From Ophioderma brevispina (taxonomy: Eukaryota; Echinodermata; Ophiuroidea; Amphilepidida; Ophiodermatidae), in the NCBI GenBank assembly GCA_023653785.1, contig JAMKCH010071837.1:1-64000 (forward strand): a DNA stretch of 64,000 nucleotides. The letters run 5' to 3'. Shown in pieces: positions 1 through 11,779 of the stretch (its first letter is position 1; each line of letters opens with the position of its first letter). The notes below the pieces were generated by a model. That model saw only the letters and a list, made by a program, of their open reading frames with translations, had not been told where the DNA came from and did not search any database. The translations under genes were made by a program, and so were the position numbers.

Positions 1-791
1 AAGAGCTGCCCTTTATAGTGAGGAGACCTTCTCCTGGAACATGGGTGGTGGTCAAAAACTACCGCATGCTGCCGGAGGAATAGTTCGCACCCCGGGGTTT
101 ACATTTCACGTTGGCAAAGGCTATCCACCCGACAGTCTGGTGAATAGTCATTTCGCATTATTGAGCCGACTGTCGTGTAGATAGCTGTCAGAGGTTGCAT
201 AGACTATTTACCCGGCTGTCGGTTACATAGTAATTTCGCATTATTTACCCGACTGTCATATAAAAAGCTGTCGGTAGTTGTTGAATAAAAGGATTCAAAG
301 CTAGTCTTGATGCGGACACAACAACGGAATAAACAGCAAGCTTATGCATTCAGTGATTTCAGTTTGTACAAGTCTCTAATAGCGCTAATTTGCATACATG
401 TGCGTTTCTTACATTAGCAGTTACCTGTCATAGGGCGTATTAAATTATTCGCCCGACACTCGGCTAGATAGCTTTGTGCACATTTTATTCAACCGATTAT
501 AGGAGAAAGGCGCCCAGACTTGTGTATTTTTTAGCCGCTGGCGGACACAATAAAAAGGCGGCTTTTGGAATAACCCAGGAGGGAGATACCGAGATTTGAT
601 TTGGACGGGAATGTGCGGCTGGAGCCTCGAAACCCCTATCCATTTAAGGGTATAGTGTTGGCAGAAAAAGGTACTCATTTTTAGGGATGTTTCTCGAACT
701 ATGGGCATATTTTAATTTCGGGGAATTTAGCCTTGCAGAAAATGGAATCCGTGTTTAGGAATTTTTTCCTATAAAATCTGCCTGAGCGAAT
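1..791. other. Non-coding, no gene recognised
   Basis: I see no convincing gene. The only structure is an imperfect direct repeat at 124-285, annotated separately. Short open frames here have no recognisable domain. Confidence 0.5.
124..285. repeat. Imperfect direct repeat, period about 83
   Basis: The motif TTTCGCATTATT followed by a CCGACTGTC block and AGCTGTC recurs at about 151 and 234. A further ACCCG-CTGTCGG block lies between. This may be a decayed tandem repeat inside an older mobile element. Confidence 0.5.
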
Positions 792-1135
792 GAGAGGCCT
801 GTATTGAGTCAATCCCATAATGCACAAGTTTTGGGAAATTTCACCTCACCAACGTCATGTTATCCCACAAAAATCCCAGTGGCGTGTCTTTGGGGAGGCT
901 TTCGGGCGCGCGCCCCCGGGGGTTCATGCCAAAACATGCAAAATCAGCCTATTTTCGGCTATTAGATGTCCTTCCGCCCCGGGCCCCCCTCAAAAAGCAA
1001 GGTCTGGATACGGCGTTGAATCGTATTATTCTGAAAAACCCGCACTTGTACACTTATTTTAGCCCGCAAGGTGCTATATTTAGGGAATTTTGAGTATGAT
1101 CACGAAATATCTTGTGGTTCTTAAACTTCTTAAAC
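792..1135 (+). mobile_element. Partial, diverged copy of the 52015-52300 hAT-type MITE
   Basis: The left end resembles the terminal repeat of the complete MITE at 52015, sharing GTATTGA-TC-ATCCCA-AATGCA. The interior also matches: AATTTCACC near 838, TTATTTTAGCC near 1055, and the TTGTGGTTCTTAAACTTCTT block near 1115. A GC-rich stretch with CGCGCGCCCCCGGGGG near 906 is absent from the intact copy. The right terminal repeat is not visible, so this copy looks truncated. Confidence 0.55.
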
Positions 1136-1630
1136 TTATTTTGACTGTCTAAATTTGAGTTCGGTTAAACCAGCGGAAGGATTCCTTCTCGATTGGTCTG
1201 ATTTCATATTAGTGAACATAATATTATATGCCCGGATCATGGTTGAACGGCAAGCGGCGCGGCATATAAAGGCACAACAAGCGCTTTGATCACTTCAATG
1301 GTTAGTGGTTAGCGGCAATAGCATGGAAAAGTCATTCTCAACTAAATGCATCAGATCGCGAAAAACGGGGGCTTATCTGATGAATACCAGGCAAAAGTAC
1401 TTGATGAATATTGTCAAATGTAAGAAATTCTTTCAACAAACACCACAAAACTAAGTTCAAGATAAAAGCTGATAAATAACATTAATTGCGTTAATAATCA
1501 AATACATGTTTAATGCAACATTATCATCGCTGGACAGTTGAAGTGGTTATGTTGTGCATTTGTATCAAGCTCCCACCATGCGTGGATAATAATAATAAAA
1601 ATAATAACACTCTTGATATAGCGCCTAACT
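1136..1630. other. Non-coding spacer with AT microsatellite
   Basis: No gene is visible. An (AAT)n-like microsatellite lies near 1587-1609 just upstream of the LINE relic. Confidence 0.4.
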
Positions 1631-3330
1631 GTGCAGAGGCCTTCACATAGGAAAAAAAGAGCAAATTATACCATTATATACCAACACTGTTTTCCATTAA
1701 CATCATTTCTTAAGTATACCCATATCATGACTAGATCTCAGCGCAGGCCTTTTCTAAGGTCTGCCTTGACTATAGCGTCATTGAATGTGGAGGGTTTTTC
1801 CAATGCAAAAAGTAGCATCATTGCTGATTTGTGTAACAATCTCCAATGCGATGTCCTATGTCTGCAGGAAACCCACAGAGGAATCGATAACCACCGCCCA
1901 ACCATACCAGGAATGGTCCTTGCCACCGAGATGGAAGTGCTATATATGTGAGAACATGCACTGCAGTAGAAGCAACCTCAATGTCTGATGACAACAACAT
2001 CGAAAGTCCTCACCATTGAGCTTAGCTCTGTCATATCCATCTACAAACCTCCATCAGTAGACTTCAAGCACCCTCAACTCAGCCTTGGGAATTCCACCAA
2101 ACCTCACTTCTTCATTGGCGATTTCAACAGCCATAGTACCCAATGGGGCTACAATGAAACTAACAAAGACATTCAACATCTACGTCTCCTACACGACTCT
2201 AAGCTACCGCCATCATTTCATAGCACCCGTTGGAAGAGAGGCTACAACCCTGATCTATCTATTGTTAGTAAAAACATCTCTAACCTGTGTAGCAAGATTG
2301 TTCTGGATCCTGTTCCACTAACTCAACATCGACCAATCGGTATCCAATTCAACGCTGCAGTAAGACCAAACAAAGTGCCTTTTAAGTGTCGCTTTAACTA
2401 CAGGAAAGCAGACTAACAAGGATTCACTGATGACCTGGAACTCATAACGTGAAAGGTTGCTCCAAACACCCCAGTAACTATGACAAATTTACCCAACTAG
2501 ATGAACAAGACTGCCCGGAGATTCATCCCAGAGGCGTATTGACCGAATATATACCAGGCCTTTCCAGGAAGGTCTAAAGATATCAAGAGTATAATCACCA
2601 TGTTTGCAGCTGATTCTTTTTCCGGCTAACACAACTGCTAAAGGTGAGGAAGTTTCGAGAGGATCTCCCAAAAAAATTCAAAACCTGGCATACTTTAATT
2701 GAATCCCACCGATATGACCGCAATAAAAACAGCAAGAAAGCCTGGTCTACCATCGAAAGCTCCGAGGGGATCCACAGAACCTCTACACAGCCAAATGGAG
2801 CACACCCAAACAAGTTGCCCACCAACTGCTATTTATTGGCAAGTGCAGCAAGAAACCCAAGAAGATCGAACTATACCGTAAGAAGGTAATTGGAGACCCG
2901 TTTCCCGCCCCTTCAACAGGGACGAATTGGAATCCGTATTGCTAAACTTCAACAAGGGAAAGCAGTAGGCCTTGAAAACATTCAACTAAGCAGCTAAAAA
3001 AAACCTCGCGCCCAGTAGCAAGGAATGGCTTCTTTGAGGTCCTACAATTGCTGCTCCTTATTTCACAGGTTCCCAAAGATCTGGAGGAAAGCACATGTCT
3101 ATGGCACTCCTAAGCCTGGGAAAGATCCATCCAATCCCAGAGCTACAGACCTATATCACTCCTCAGCCATACCTACAACTCTTTGAACGTCTCCTGCTCA
3201 ATCGTATTGCACCTGTGATAGGACGAACACCTCATACCAGAACAAGCAGGTTTCGGCCAGCCAAATTATAACACCAAGTACTCCCCCCCCCCAACTAACT
3301 CAACACATTTGAGGATACTAATACGTATCA
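1631..3330 (+). mobile_element. Degenerate non-LTR retrotransposon (endonuclease plus start of reverse transcriptase)
   Basis: This is the relic of a LINE ORF2, in reading order. First comes an apurinic-type endonuclease segment with SLNVEGFSNAKSS and CDVLCLQETHRG (1770-1900). It continues with IYKPP, FIGDFNSHSTQWGY and TQHRPIGI (1988-2416), matching the LN..G, LQE, GDFN.H and (S)DHRPI blocks of the family; the last block has lost its SD residues. A linker segment reads ARRFIPRGVLTEYIPGLS (about 2510-2570), then a KAWSTIES block (about 2735). The start of the reverse transcriptase follows, with VYGTPKPGKDPSNPRA, LFERLLLNRIAPVI and, after frame changes, PEQAGFRPAK and LTQHI (3090-3310). Multiple stops and frameshifts break the frame, and the catalytic YADD block is absent, so it is dead and truncated at 3'. 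The best guess is the Jockey/CR1 group; the clade is not resolved. Confidence 0.85.
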
Positions 3331-4081
3331 GGAAGCAATTTAAATAGGAATTTCTTCAGACATGACTTGAAAATATTATTGACTGAGCGAAGCGGACCTT
3401 TAAGGGGTTTATTCCCAAATGACTGCTAAACAAAAGATCTATCACTAAACTTTGTTTCTGGGTTGACTGATTTACTCAGCTGGGAGGAAGAAGATGATCT
3501 CAAGGTGAATGGTTACTCAAGCTAGGAGTTGATGGGTTGGACTTGTTAAGGGTTGACTGGGTAAGGGCAAGAGGATGATCTCAAGGTTCTTGGGTGGAAT
3601 ACGCGGGATGATCTCAGAGATATAGGGCAGGTGACATGCCCGTGGATGGTCTTATACACCTGTTGCATAAAGTTGGAATATTTTTCAGACCAAATCTTAA
3701 AACGTATTCTATTTGAACGCTCGGTAATCATTTAGAGTAGGGAATGATTAAATAATGAATCCCCACTACCAGGTGAAGTGAATCCATGAATAATTTTGAA
3801 TGGACGTAACGCCTTAACATCTGCATGGCCTTTTGTTGGGAGTTATAAAAACAGGACAGACTTCGTTGTTTGTTCATTTTCCCTGGTCCAAGACTTATGC
3901 AACGAACCGGGTGTAAAAAAACTGAGTGTCCCCCATGAGAGATTCAACCCGTGTCACCTCTAGACGTGTCCGAAGGTATGGGCAATGAATGATGGGCATG
4001 TGCAATGCGTGGAAATTTAAATCGAGATTAAAATTCCAAGCTACGCTAATAGTGGAGGAGCTAGGACCCAGGTCAACATTA
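3331..4081. other. Non-coding, no gene recognised
   Basis: The GATGATCTCAAGGT and GGTTGACTG words recur between 3470 and 3620, suggesting a short decayed tandem repeat. Nothing else is recognised. Confidence 0.4.
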
Positions 4082-5568
4082 TCGTTTACCCTCCCTACAG
4101 AAAAGGTTTTTTGGGTTTTGGGGGGGGGGGGGGACTTTGGTACTTCGTATGACCATAATATCAACGCTAGGTAGGTAGTACTCTCCAAATTGGGTGTCCC
4201 TTTCAATAGGGGCCAATTAAGTTACACAGGGTCAAACTTTTTAAAATGCTCCAATCTGTTGAAATGTATGCCATGTTGTCCAGGCCTAGTATAAGGATTC
4301 CAAAATGTATAGTTTGTACCATCTCGACAATCGGGTTTGGAGTTATAGGGGAAAAATGGCTAAAATGGTAAAAAAGGTAAATTTCTATTTGTGACAGGGG
4401 TCGAAATTCAGAAGTTGCCCCAATTTGTTTGAAAAAAATGATTATAGAAAGACTAGAAGTTGTTCATCTGGCTTAATGCGTCAAAATAAGAATAGTTGGT
4501 ACCATTCTGCAGTTGATGTTATTCATGTATTCGACAAAATAGGTCATAGGGGCAACAGAATCCAATTGGTATTGACCTTCTTTGACCTTATCTTCTGTAA
4601 GTAAACATTTAAAGGGATTAGCAGCGATATTGCCAGAGAGTCGAAAAGGCTGGAAATGCATTTGTTTAACTATAAATCAGGGATAAGTGTGACCATTCCA
4701 ATATAGGTCTTAATGTAAAAAAACCAAACCACCAAATAGTGAAAAAAAATGAAATATTTGCGGCCATTTGTCATACCGTTCCTGCAAATAGACATTTACA
4801 GCGATTGATGTCTCAAAAATTACATTAAACAGCTGATTGTGGTTTACGCTAAACAAAGATCAATAATGTTGTGTTTGAGGTCAAAACGTTATTGATCATG
4901 GTGCACAATAATCACGCTTAAAATCGGGGATATTCACAAGAAAAAGCTTTTTTGTTTTAAATTTTGAAATTGTTTGGACAAATTTTGAATATGTAATGAA
5001 ATTACAGAATCAGAGATAAAAAAGTACGGCCTTGTCTCTAATTACACGGATTTTGAAGCAAGCAACCTGCAGGTAGGTTCGCATATCCATGCAGTAACAA
5101 AAATATACAAAAAATATGAATTTTGATGATTTTTTTCGATGTGCTTCGGATAGCAAATCGCTGCTAATCCCTTTAACATAATCAAAAAACTATACTTTTG
5201 GGAGTCCTCTCTTACCCCAGGTAATTAATTGGCAAGTATTTTAAAATCAGATTAATTTTAATGTGGACCCCCGGACAAAATTGCGATTGACCCTTTTTAA
5301 CATTTTAGCCAGTTTACACTTATAACTCAAAACCCAATGGTCGCAGGTGGTAGAAACTAGATGTTTTGGAATTCCTTATGATTAGAGGGACAATATTGAC
5401 GCATGTCAACATGATTGGCAGTTTAAAAAGTTTGACCACTGTGTAAACTTAAATTGGCCCCTATTGAAAAGTGATAACCACAATTTGAGAACTACCTACT
5501 AGCATTGAGTAGAGTGTCATACTAACTACCCAAAGGGTCAAACCTTTTCTGTAGTGGGCGGTAAACGA
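4082..5568. mobile_element. Foldback element 1 (1.49 kb, long inverted arms)
   Basis: The left end TCGTTTACCCTCCCTACAG (4082) is mirrored by the right end (about 5543-5568), followed in both arms by AGAAAAGG. The complementarity continues inward. TTTCAATAGGGGCCAATT lies at about 4200 and its complement near 5445; GGATTCCAAAATGTATAGTTT near 4297 pairs with about 5350-5378; AAAGGGATTAGCAGCGAT near 4608 pairs with about 5158-5177. Each arm is therefore roughly 500 bp with indels, leaving about 500 bp in the centre. A run of about 15 G interrupts the left arm near 4120. No transposase frame is visible, so it is non-autonomous. It shares an inner core with elements at 13796 and 47066. Confidence 0.8.
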
Positions 5569-8149
5569 ATTCCTTAAATAATAGTCAGGGGGAAGTTTAG
5601 GCACACAGCCTTGAAGGATGGAAATGGATAGTACAGACTTTTTTCTATGAAGATTTTAGTTCATTAGGACCCTTAAGTTCAATAATTTTTGGCTGGGGAG
5701 GGCTGTGCAAAAAGTTTACAGTGCCATTTTGAAATCAATATGGCTGCTACCATGTCCAAATCACTAAAAATCCATTAAGTATTTCCGATAGAGGACAAAT
5801 ATATGTATCGGACTTAAGTACGAGAGAAGGGTTGGTCATGTATTTTATCATTACTTGCAACAAAAATCCAATATGGCTGCCAAAAGTTGCATAGGCTCTC
5901 GGAATCATTAAAATGATCTTACACCTCCATATCACCTATTTACGCTACTTGAATAATGCCTGAACACCTAAAATGATTGTTCTGCAGGTGTTGTCAAAAT
6001 CTGTTACAATTGACCACACTCTGCAAGTATTATTTAACACCTCAGAATGCGTTTCCAACGCATTTGGACACGTCAAGTGTTTGCACATTTTGCAGTTTGA
6101 GGCTTAATTCCAGGTCTATGTGCAGCTTTATGATTACAACGTATGAGATTACAGGTATTGATCAATAGAAACCCGTATGTGGCATTCCCTTGTAAGGACA
6201 TTTCAAAATCAAGAGGCAGCCAATACAGCCGCCTGTAAAAATAGTAAACCTTAAATATATGTATTATATGTATTTACATCAACGAATTCTTATTATAAAG
6301 GTGTAAATAACGTATTATGGGATAAGTATTGACCATTTTGATTTTATCTGAATTTATGTTCTTTAACATGCAAAATGTTAAAATGGGGGCCAATTTGAGG
6401 GCTGCCTTTTTTTACCTTCTTTAAAACCTGAAATTACGATTACATATGTATTGTATTGGTTTAACACACAAAATGATTATTAGAGTTTAAATTAAAGTAG
6501 GAGATGTAGCCTTTGAAGCATTAATAATCGCATTATGTGTATATTTGTTTTGACAACATAGCTAAAATTCAAAATGACGGCCAGTATATTATGAATATAT
6601 GGACCAATTCGTAGGTTTTTTAAGATCTAAAGGCAAGACAGATTGGCTCCATCTGATTGTAAGCTTTAATACACTGAAGTGCAGATATGAGTAGACTAAG
6701 GGGTAGGAGTGCAGAATGATGCCTCATCACAAAACTTGATTAATTATGGTCACTTGAATGATTTCAGGGCGTATGGGTTTTAGCGGGGCCATTCTTGGGT
6801 TGATGGTTAATGTTGTGATCAATTCACGTTAATAACCGGTCCAAATATTCCTCGTGCTTTAAAAAAACCCTGGATATAGTGCATAGAAATATGGCCATTT
6901 GAATGAAGTTGAGCAGTGCAGTGGTAGCGGCATATTGGATTTCGAAAATGCCCACTGCACGACATTGTGCACACCCTCCAGAAATTATTAGCGTAGGTCA
7001 TCATTGACAAAAATCCGATCAATAGAAAAACAGTCTGTACTCCATTTCCACCCGTGCCCACAAATTCCTACTGACTATAAGGCCCTTGTGATATTCAGCT
7101 CCTGCCATAATGAAACATGTTGTCCTGATAGCAGAGAGAAACCAATTCTAAGCTTAATTAAAGCATTCGTCAAACGCACGTAAGCGCATTTGCAGCTTCA
7201 AAAACAGTATAGCCTCTCAAACATTCTGACTAATCCCATTTGCTTCAGTGGTATCAATGTAACAGGAGAGTTTAATGTTACTGACTTTAGAGCGACCAGT
7301 GTTTGGAATCAAAGAAACAAAGTCTTGACTTTGAAAATGATGGAAATACGAAAGCAAAAGTAGATTATCTTAATTCGCTCAGGAAACACGCTGAATCGCG
7401 ACCACACGTTTTCTTACCTATCCCAACTAATCGACTGTAAAACTTTTCCTCTGGGGACACGATGGGTGGATCTATATCGTATAGTTACCCAGCAAATGTG
7501 ACGGAAAAAGTGACCTTGTAGACGAGGCCATTGGGTACCACTGTTAAAAAAAAAGATGCATTATAGCACTCAATAGCTCTCAATGGAGAAACACAAATAG
7601 AAGATGGGGTTAGGACACTCAGTCACACGGACCAGGGTTAGATATGACACCTGGGCAAAGAGCCCGCGTTTTTCAGAGTTGGTTGCTACCGTTACAACAA
7701 AAACTCGAACAGAGGTTCCCTATAGCTATATGTCTCGTCCAACGGCAATTGTCAATCATGCCACCGAGAGTGCTTGCACTTGACGGGACGGGACAAACAG
7801 CCCAAAAGGTCGCGGATTCCTAGATATCGCAGAGTATGGTCTGTGTAAATTCTTCAGACATTCCGAGAGGTGGTGGGTCTTTGAGGACACGAAAATCTTC
7901 AGACGAAGCGTCTTCGTCGTTTGTGGCGAAGACACTATGAATCAAGTTTCCCGCCGAATTGTAAATCGGAGATTGCTTCATCATGATTACCGAGCAAGAC
8001 GAAAGACAATATGTCCACGGCTTCACCGTTCACCAGAGAGTGCTCGACTTCGATGGGCTAGGGAAGCACAGACGATACAGCTAGGGACATGTTTGTCACT
8101 TAGCGACATGTTGTCTTAGGACGGAGCCCGCTATATCCTTAACCGCCAA
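5569..8149. other. 2.6 kb non-coding, no gene recognised
   Basis: AT-rich sequence in which AAAATG-plus-GGC words recur (for example ATATGGCTGC at 5748 and 5871). No splice-bounded open segment or domain was recognised. Small frames on both strands lack support. Confidence 0.4.
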
Positions 8150-8590
8150 GATGGAAGGACAAAAGGTTCGTCGATTACGTCACTGGTGAGACCTCAGAGA
8201 TGACGGTTTCTATGACTTTTATGGCTTTTCACGATCCCGAGGGTGGTAAAGTCAGGTAGAGATGGGTGTCATCAGCATAAAACATACAGATTAAACACCA
8301 TGAGCAGTGATATCCTGTAGTGGAGCAATGACAAGATGAAGTCAATAGGTCCAATAACAAGCCCTGTGGGACACCACAATCTACCGCCACAGTATCTGAT
8401 GAAGTACCTCTGACTGATTTAGATTGAGTATAGGTATGAAGAAAACCAACTTATTGCTTTTCCAGTTATCCCATACCGTTCCTTAGACGGTGTAGGAGCT
8501 TTTTTGTCACGAGTAGCGCAGGCGGCGCTGAGTCTAGTATGCCCTAGCTGAGCAAGGTCCCCCTATTGTGTTTTGGGATATGGTGATACA
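8150..8590 (-). mobile_element. LINE reverse-transcriptase relic (palm domain)
   Basis: Read on the minus strand from about 8570 downward, frame-broken translation gives GMG-ITGKA, WFSSYL, SQRYFIRYCGG, then GVPQGLLL, and finally ADDTHLYLTLPPS (8215-8275). These are the consecutive SWFSSYL, GVPQGSVLGP and YADDTQLYL blocks of L2/CR1-type reverse transcriptases. A following TVISEV segment fits the post-catalytic region. Stops and frameshifts are frequent, so this is a dead fragment. It is probably the continuation of the minus-strand fragment at 9346-9660. Confidence 0.8.
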
Positions 8591-9345
8591 TGCATTATAT
8601 CAGGTTATTGCCTTGCTACTTAAGTGCTCTGCTCCCTCTGCTCCATGGGGCTTCCCTGCTAATGGGCCTATACTGTTTATTGTCATAATGAACAATGTTT
8701 TACTTTTCTTGCTACTAATAATAAAATGTTAAATAATTTTGCTTAGGCTGTGGATAGAGTCAGTTATATCCCAAAAGTGTTGTAATGAGAAAAAATCGTC
8801 CAATTTGATATCTTAAACATGACATGTGTCATATAGTTTTTAGTATTTGGAACAATTATGTTGACATTTGCAGATTGGAAATGTGGGCTGTAAAGAATCG
8901 GAGAGAGTGAGAGTGAATGGACCTGGGGTCTTGGGAAGGGAATTCTGGTTTAGTTCCAGAAAGATCATTTTGTCTGGAAAGAACCATGAGTAGTTGGGAT
9001 TTGGCCATATTTGGGTTAGTTGTGAAGGGCAACCTGTACAGGTCACGATCTGCTAAGTCCGAAAAAGGAACCTAACGCCCCCCCGCGGAATCGCGAAGCC
9101 GCGAACCGCGAATTAATAGTTTTGTTTGTCAAGAGCAGTCAAGATCATTCTGCACCCTAAGTGCAGTGTCCGCTACTGCAGTGATGTTCCGGTGTGGCAG
9201 GAGATCACAGGCCGCGGAACAATGTCTGAACAATAGGGACAACGATTTCCAGTTGATCTTCACGGCAAAACATTAGTTTCACCGCTTTATTCCGTTGTCG
9301 TCTAGGGAGCACGGACTATGATTACCTGCCACGAATATGATTACT
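8591..9345. other. Spacer between two LINE fragments
   Basis: Conserved reverse-transcriptase blocks expected between the two minus-strand fragments are not recognisable here, so this may be heavily decayed LINE or an insertion. A small inverted-repeat-rich GC patch with repeated CGCGAA words lies at 9078-9115. Confidence 0.35.
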
Positions 9346-9660
9346 TCACACCGGTATAACGCTAACTGCATTGAACATGGAGATCATTATCGCATGAGAT
9401 AATTCTGCTGCAAAACTGGATTCAATGCATGCATTATTTAATCGCCACGAAATGAGCATTGAGACGACGTTGGTGTACAAGCCAGCCTTCGTCAGCAGCG
9501 GGGTGACAGATGCATGCTTGAGAGCTTGAGGAAATACGCGGCCGAAGAAATGAGGGCAAACTTGGCGCAACTCCTTGGTATGACCGGGTAACGATCATCT
9601 ATAGACATAGTTTTAAGAGAAAGGGTAAAGGGTCTGGACTTAATCGGCGGCCGATTTGAT
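9346..9660 (-). mobile_element. LINE reverse-transcriptase relic (N-terminal part)
   Basis: On the minus strand the frame reads LSLKTMSIDD, then FPQALKHASVTPLLTKAGL. This matches the DPLPTSLLK...FP.A.K.A.V.PLLKK..LD region at the start of L2/CR1 reverse transcriptases. It lies upstream, in coding sense, of the palm-domain relic at 8150-8590, so both probably derive from one insertion. Later conserved residues are lost. Confidence 0.7.
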
Positions 9661-9836
9661 GGGGTACCATCTTCTCCGAGTAGTAGAAGTAGCTGAAAGT
9701 AGCTCCTTTAATGTGGCGAATTTTCCGAGCTGCATAGTTTATGATTGCTTCGCTTGGTTGATTTGGATGAAGACTTGGAAGAGCGTCGTGTCAGTGGCAA
9801 TAATTGAGTTGAAATTTGGTTCGGAAATACCTAACC

Positions 9837-10401
9837 ACGGCCCGTAGCCAGGAAGTTATGTGGGGGGTGCGGACTTGCCAGAAGCGGACCTTTTGCGTAC
9901 CAATAAACAATTTTTCCTGTACTCGCTGCGCTCGCAGGTTGACCCAAAACTTTTTCACCGACGTCTCCAACCATTCGACGGGGGGGGGGGGGGGGTTTTG
10001 AAGTGGGACTACATCATCCAAACGTTGGAATAACAGTAAAAAACATCACCTATAGTAAATGTAATGGATTATTAACAGCTCCTGTTCTTATATACCAGCA
10101 TGCACCACAACCCCTTAAAAAAGTGGGGGTTTAAGTGGGAGTACATCATCCAAACGTGGCGAAATAACAGTAAAATTAAACATCACATATACGGTAATGA
10201 ATGGATTAACAGCTACTAGTCATTCTATACCATGCACCCAACCCCTTAAAAAACAACAATTTAGCGAAAACTTTCACTTGGCAAAAACGGACCTTCACAT
10301 GACAAGCGGGACCTCAACACATCATAAAGGGACCTTTTTCATTTTTTGGGTGAGGGGTGTGAGTCGCCACCCCCACACCCACACCCCCTGGCTACGGCCT
10401 G
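9837..10401. mobile_element. hAT-type MITE with perfect 8-bp target duplication
   Basis: The left end ACGGCCCGTAGCCAGG is mirrored by the right end CCTGGCTACGGCCTG. The 8-bp sequence ACCTAACC flanks both sides exactly (9829-9836 and 10402-10409), as expected for hAT transposition. The interior holds a poly-G run near 9980, a 132-bp tandem duplication and C-rich CCACACCC tracts. No transposase frame is present. Confidence 0.85.
9997..10260. repeat. Tandem duplication of about 132 bp inside the hAT-type MITE
   Basis: The block starting GTGGGACTACATCATCCAAACG near 9999 recurs near 10132. Both copies continue through AATAACAGTAAAA, ATGGATTA, TTAACAGCT and CCAT/CAGCATGCACC to AACCCCTTAAAAAA. The copies differ by small indels. 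Confidence 0.8.
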
Positions 10402-10417
10402 ACCTAACCCTTTTCAA

Positions 10418-10640
10418 AAATTCGAATAACGAACCTTTCTTGAGATTCGGAAATTGCGAACCCTTTTTAAGATTCGGAAGATATGAACCTTTTTTAAGAT
10501 TCGGAAGAGCGAACCCTTTTTAAGATTCGGTATAGCGAACCCTTTTTAAGATTCGGTATAGCGAACCCTTTTCAAGATTCGGAATAATGAACCTTCGGAA
10601 CAACGAACCTTCGGAATAACGAACCTTCGGAATATCGAGA
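10418..10640 (+). repeat. Minisatellite, unit about 28 bp decaying to about 15-17 bp
   Basis: The unit GCGAACC-TTTTTAAGATTCGG recurs from about 10428 to 10590. The last units (10590-10635) lose the TTTTTAAGATT part and become GAACCTTCGGAATAAC. The array abuts the right target duplication of the MITE at 9837-10401. Confidence 0.85.
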
Positions 10641-11779
10641 TTACCCCAAAAATATCAGTATCGATCTCTGTAGCATCAATGGCTAATCGATTTTTGGTGG
10701 GCCGCCATAGTTGGAGGACCACTTAGCAATCCGTTGTGCGTGTGCATGTGTGGATGTATGTATGTGTGTGTCACTAAAATGTTATTTTTTTTAAATTGAC
10801 CTCAATTGAAAAGTTGAAGTTCAATTGAATCAAACTTGTGTCATAGGTGCACCAAGGGATCCCTCATATCTTGATGAGGTCAAAGGTCACATGCCAAGGT
10901 CAAAGGTCACAGCTTATATTCTTTGAATATAGCGAGCGCGAAAGCCGAGAAAGTCTAGTTGTAGTATGCATGACTCTACACTTCCATGTTAACCCTATAT
11001 AATTCAGAGAAATTTGCCAGGACCAGAATTACGATTCAATTTTAGAAGTCAAATGTCACATAATACAATGGTGCACGAAGATATTTTTGCCAGACTAGAT
11101 TATTTTGGGAAAGTTTTATTTTGAAATCGCAAAAATATCGCACCGTTTCTGAACGTGCGCTTTCAGGGTTCTTCTTCTTAGCGTATCCACAAGTCATTGG
11201 TATAATGTCAGGATTTGTTCAGCTGAGTACGCTGATCCGGGGCCGCGTGTATCCATGATACGGACGCTCCTAACATGACCCACTATTTTTTGAGACTGTG
11301 CCTGATTGGGAACAGTCAGGGGTTTACACCCTACTCTTGTTCGACACTGACGACTGCGATTTACATGTACAGTTGTGACTCTCCGTACACAGGACCGACA
11401 GCTTAACGTCCCTCCAAAGGACGGGATGTTTTCATGATTCATTTGCCCAATTCCAAGTGAACCATGGAGGAGAGCGGTATTCTGTATTTAATCAATACTC
11501 TATCATATTAAATCCAGAACTGAGCACCCGAATAAATCCCTCCCAGCAATATGTACACCCAAAGAGCCACTCGTTTGTTCGCACCCTTTATGTTATTGGG
11601 TAAAAACATTTACGGCCACTTGGCAAACCACCATACCCTCACCGCTAGCCACGCCCTTCCCACTTTCTTTTCAGGCTTGATTTCTACAACATCAGCTTTT
11701 ATGATAGGCCTACCCCTGAAAATTATTAACGTCGAGCTACATGGACAAAAGTCAGCCGTAGAATCTATATATAATACCG
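10641..11779. other. Non-coding, no gene recognised
   Basis: A GT-rich microsatellite-like patch lies at 10735-10772 and a pair of DR1 motifs at 10877-10909. Open frames near 11194-11442 (minus) and 11551-12048 (plus) show no domain, and the latter runs into the AGGTCA repeat field. Confidence 0.4.
10877..10909 (+). promoter_or_regulatory. Two perfect DR1 motifs
   Basis: AGGTCAAAGGTCA occurs at 10877-10889 and again at 10897-10909, 20 bp apart. Direct repeats of AGGTCA spaced by one base are canonical RXR-heterodimer/HNF4 nuclear-receptor sites. The sequence context is repeat-derived, so receptor function is only a possibility. Confidence 0.4.

Noticed and set aside
7820..8119. Overlapping minus (68-residue) and plus (60-residue) frames with acidic or basic composition
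   Set aside because: Neither has splice signals, a recognised domain or a repeat counterpart. They sit just beyond the LINE relic at 8150 but show no LINE motif.
10418..10640. CRISPR array
   Set aside because: The units are adjacent and degenerate without unique spacers, and the genome is eukaryotic. The same applies to the arrays at 62933 and 63355.
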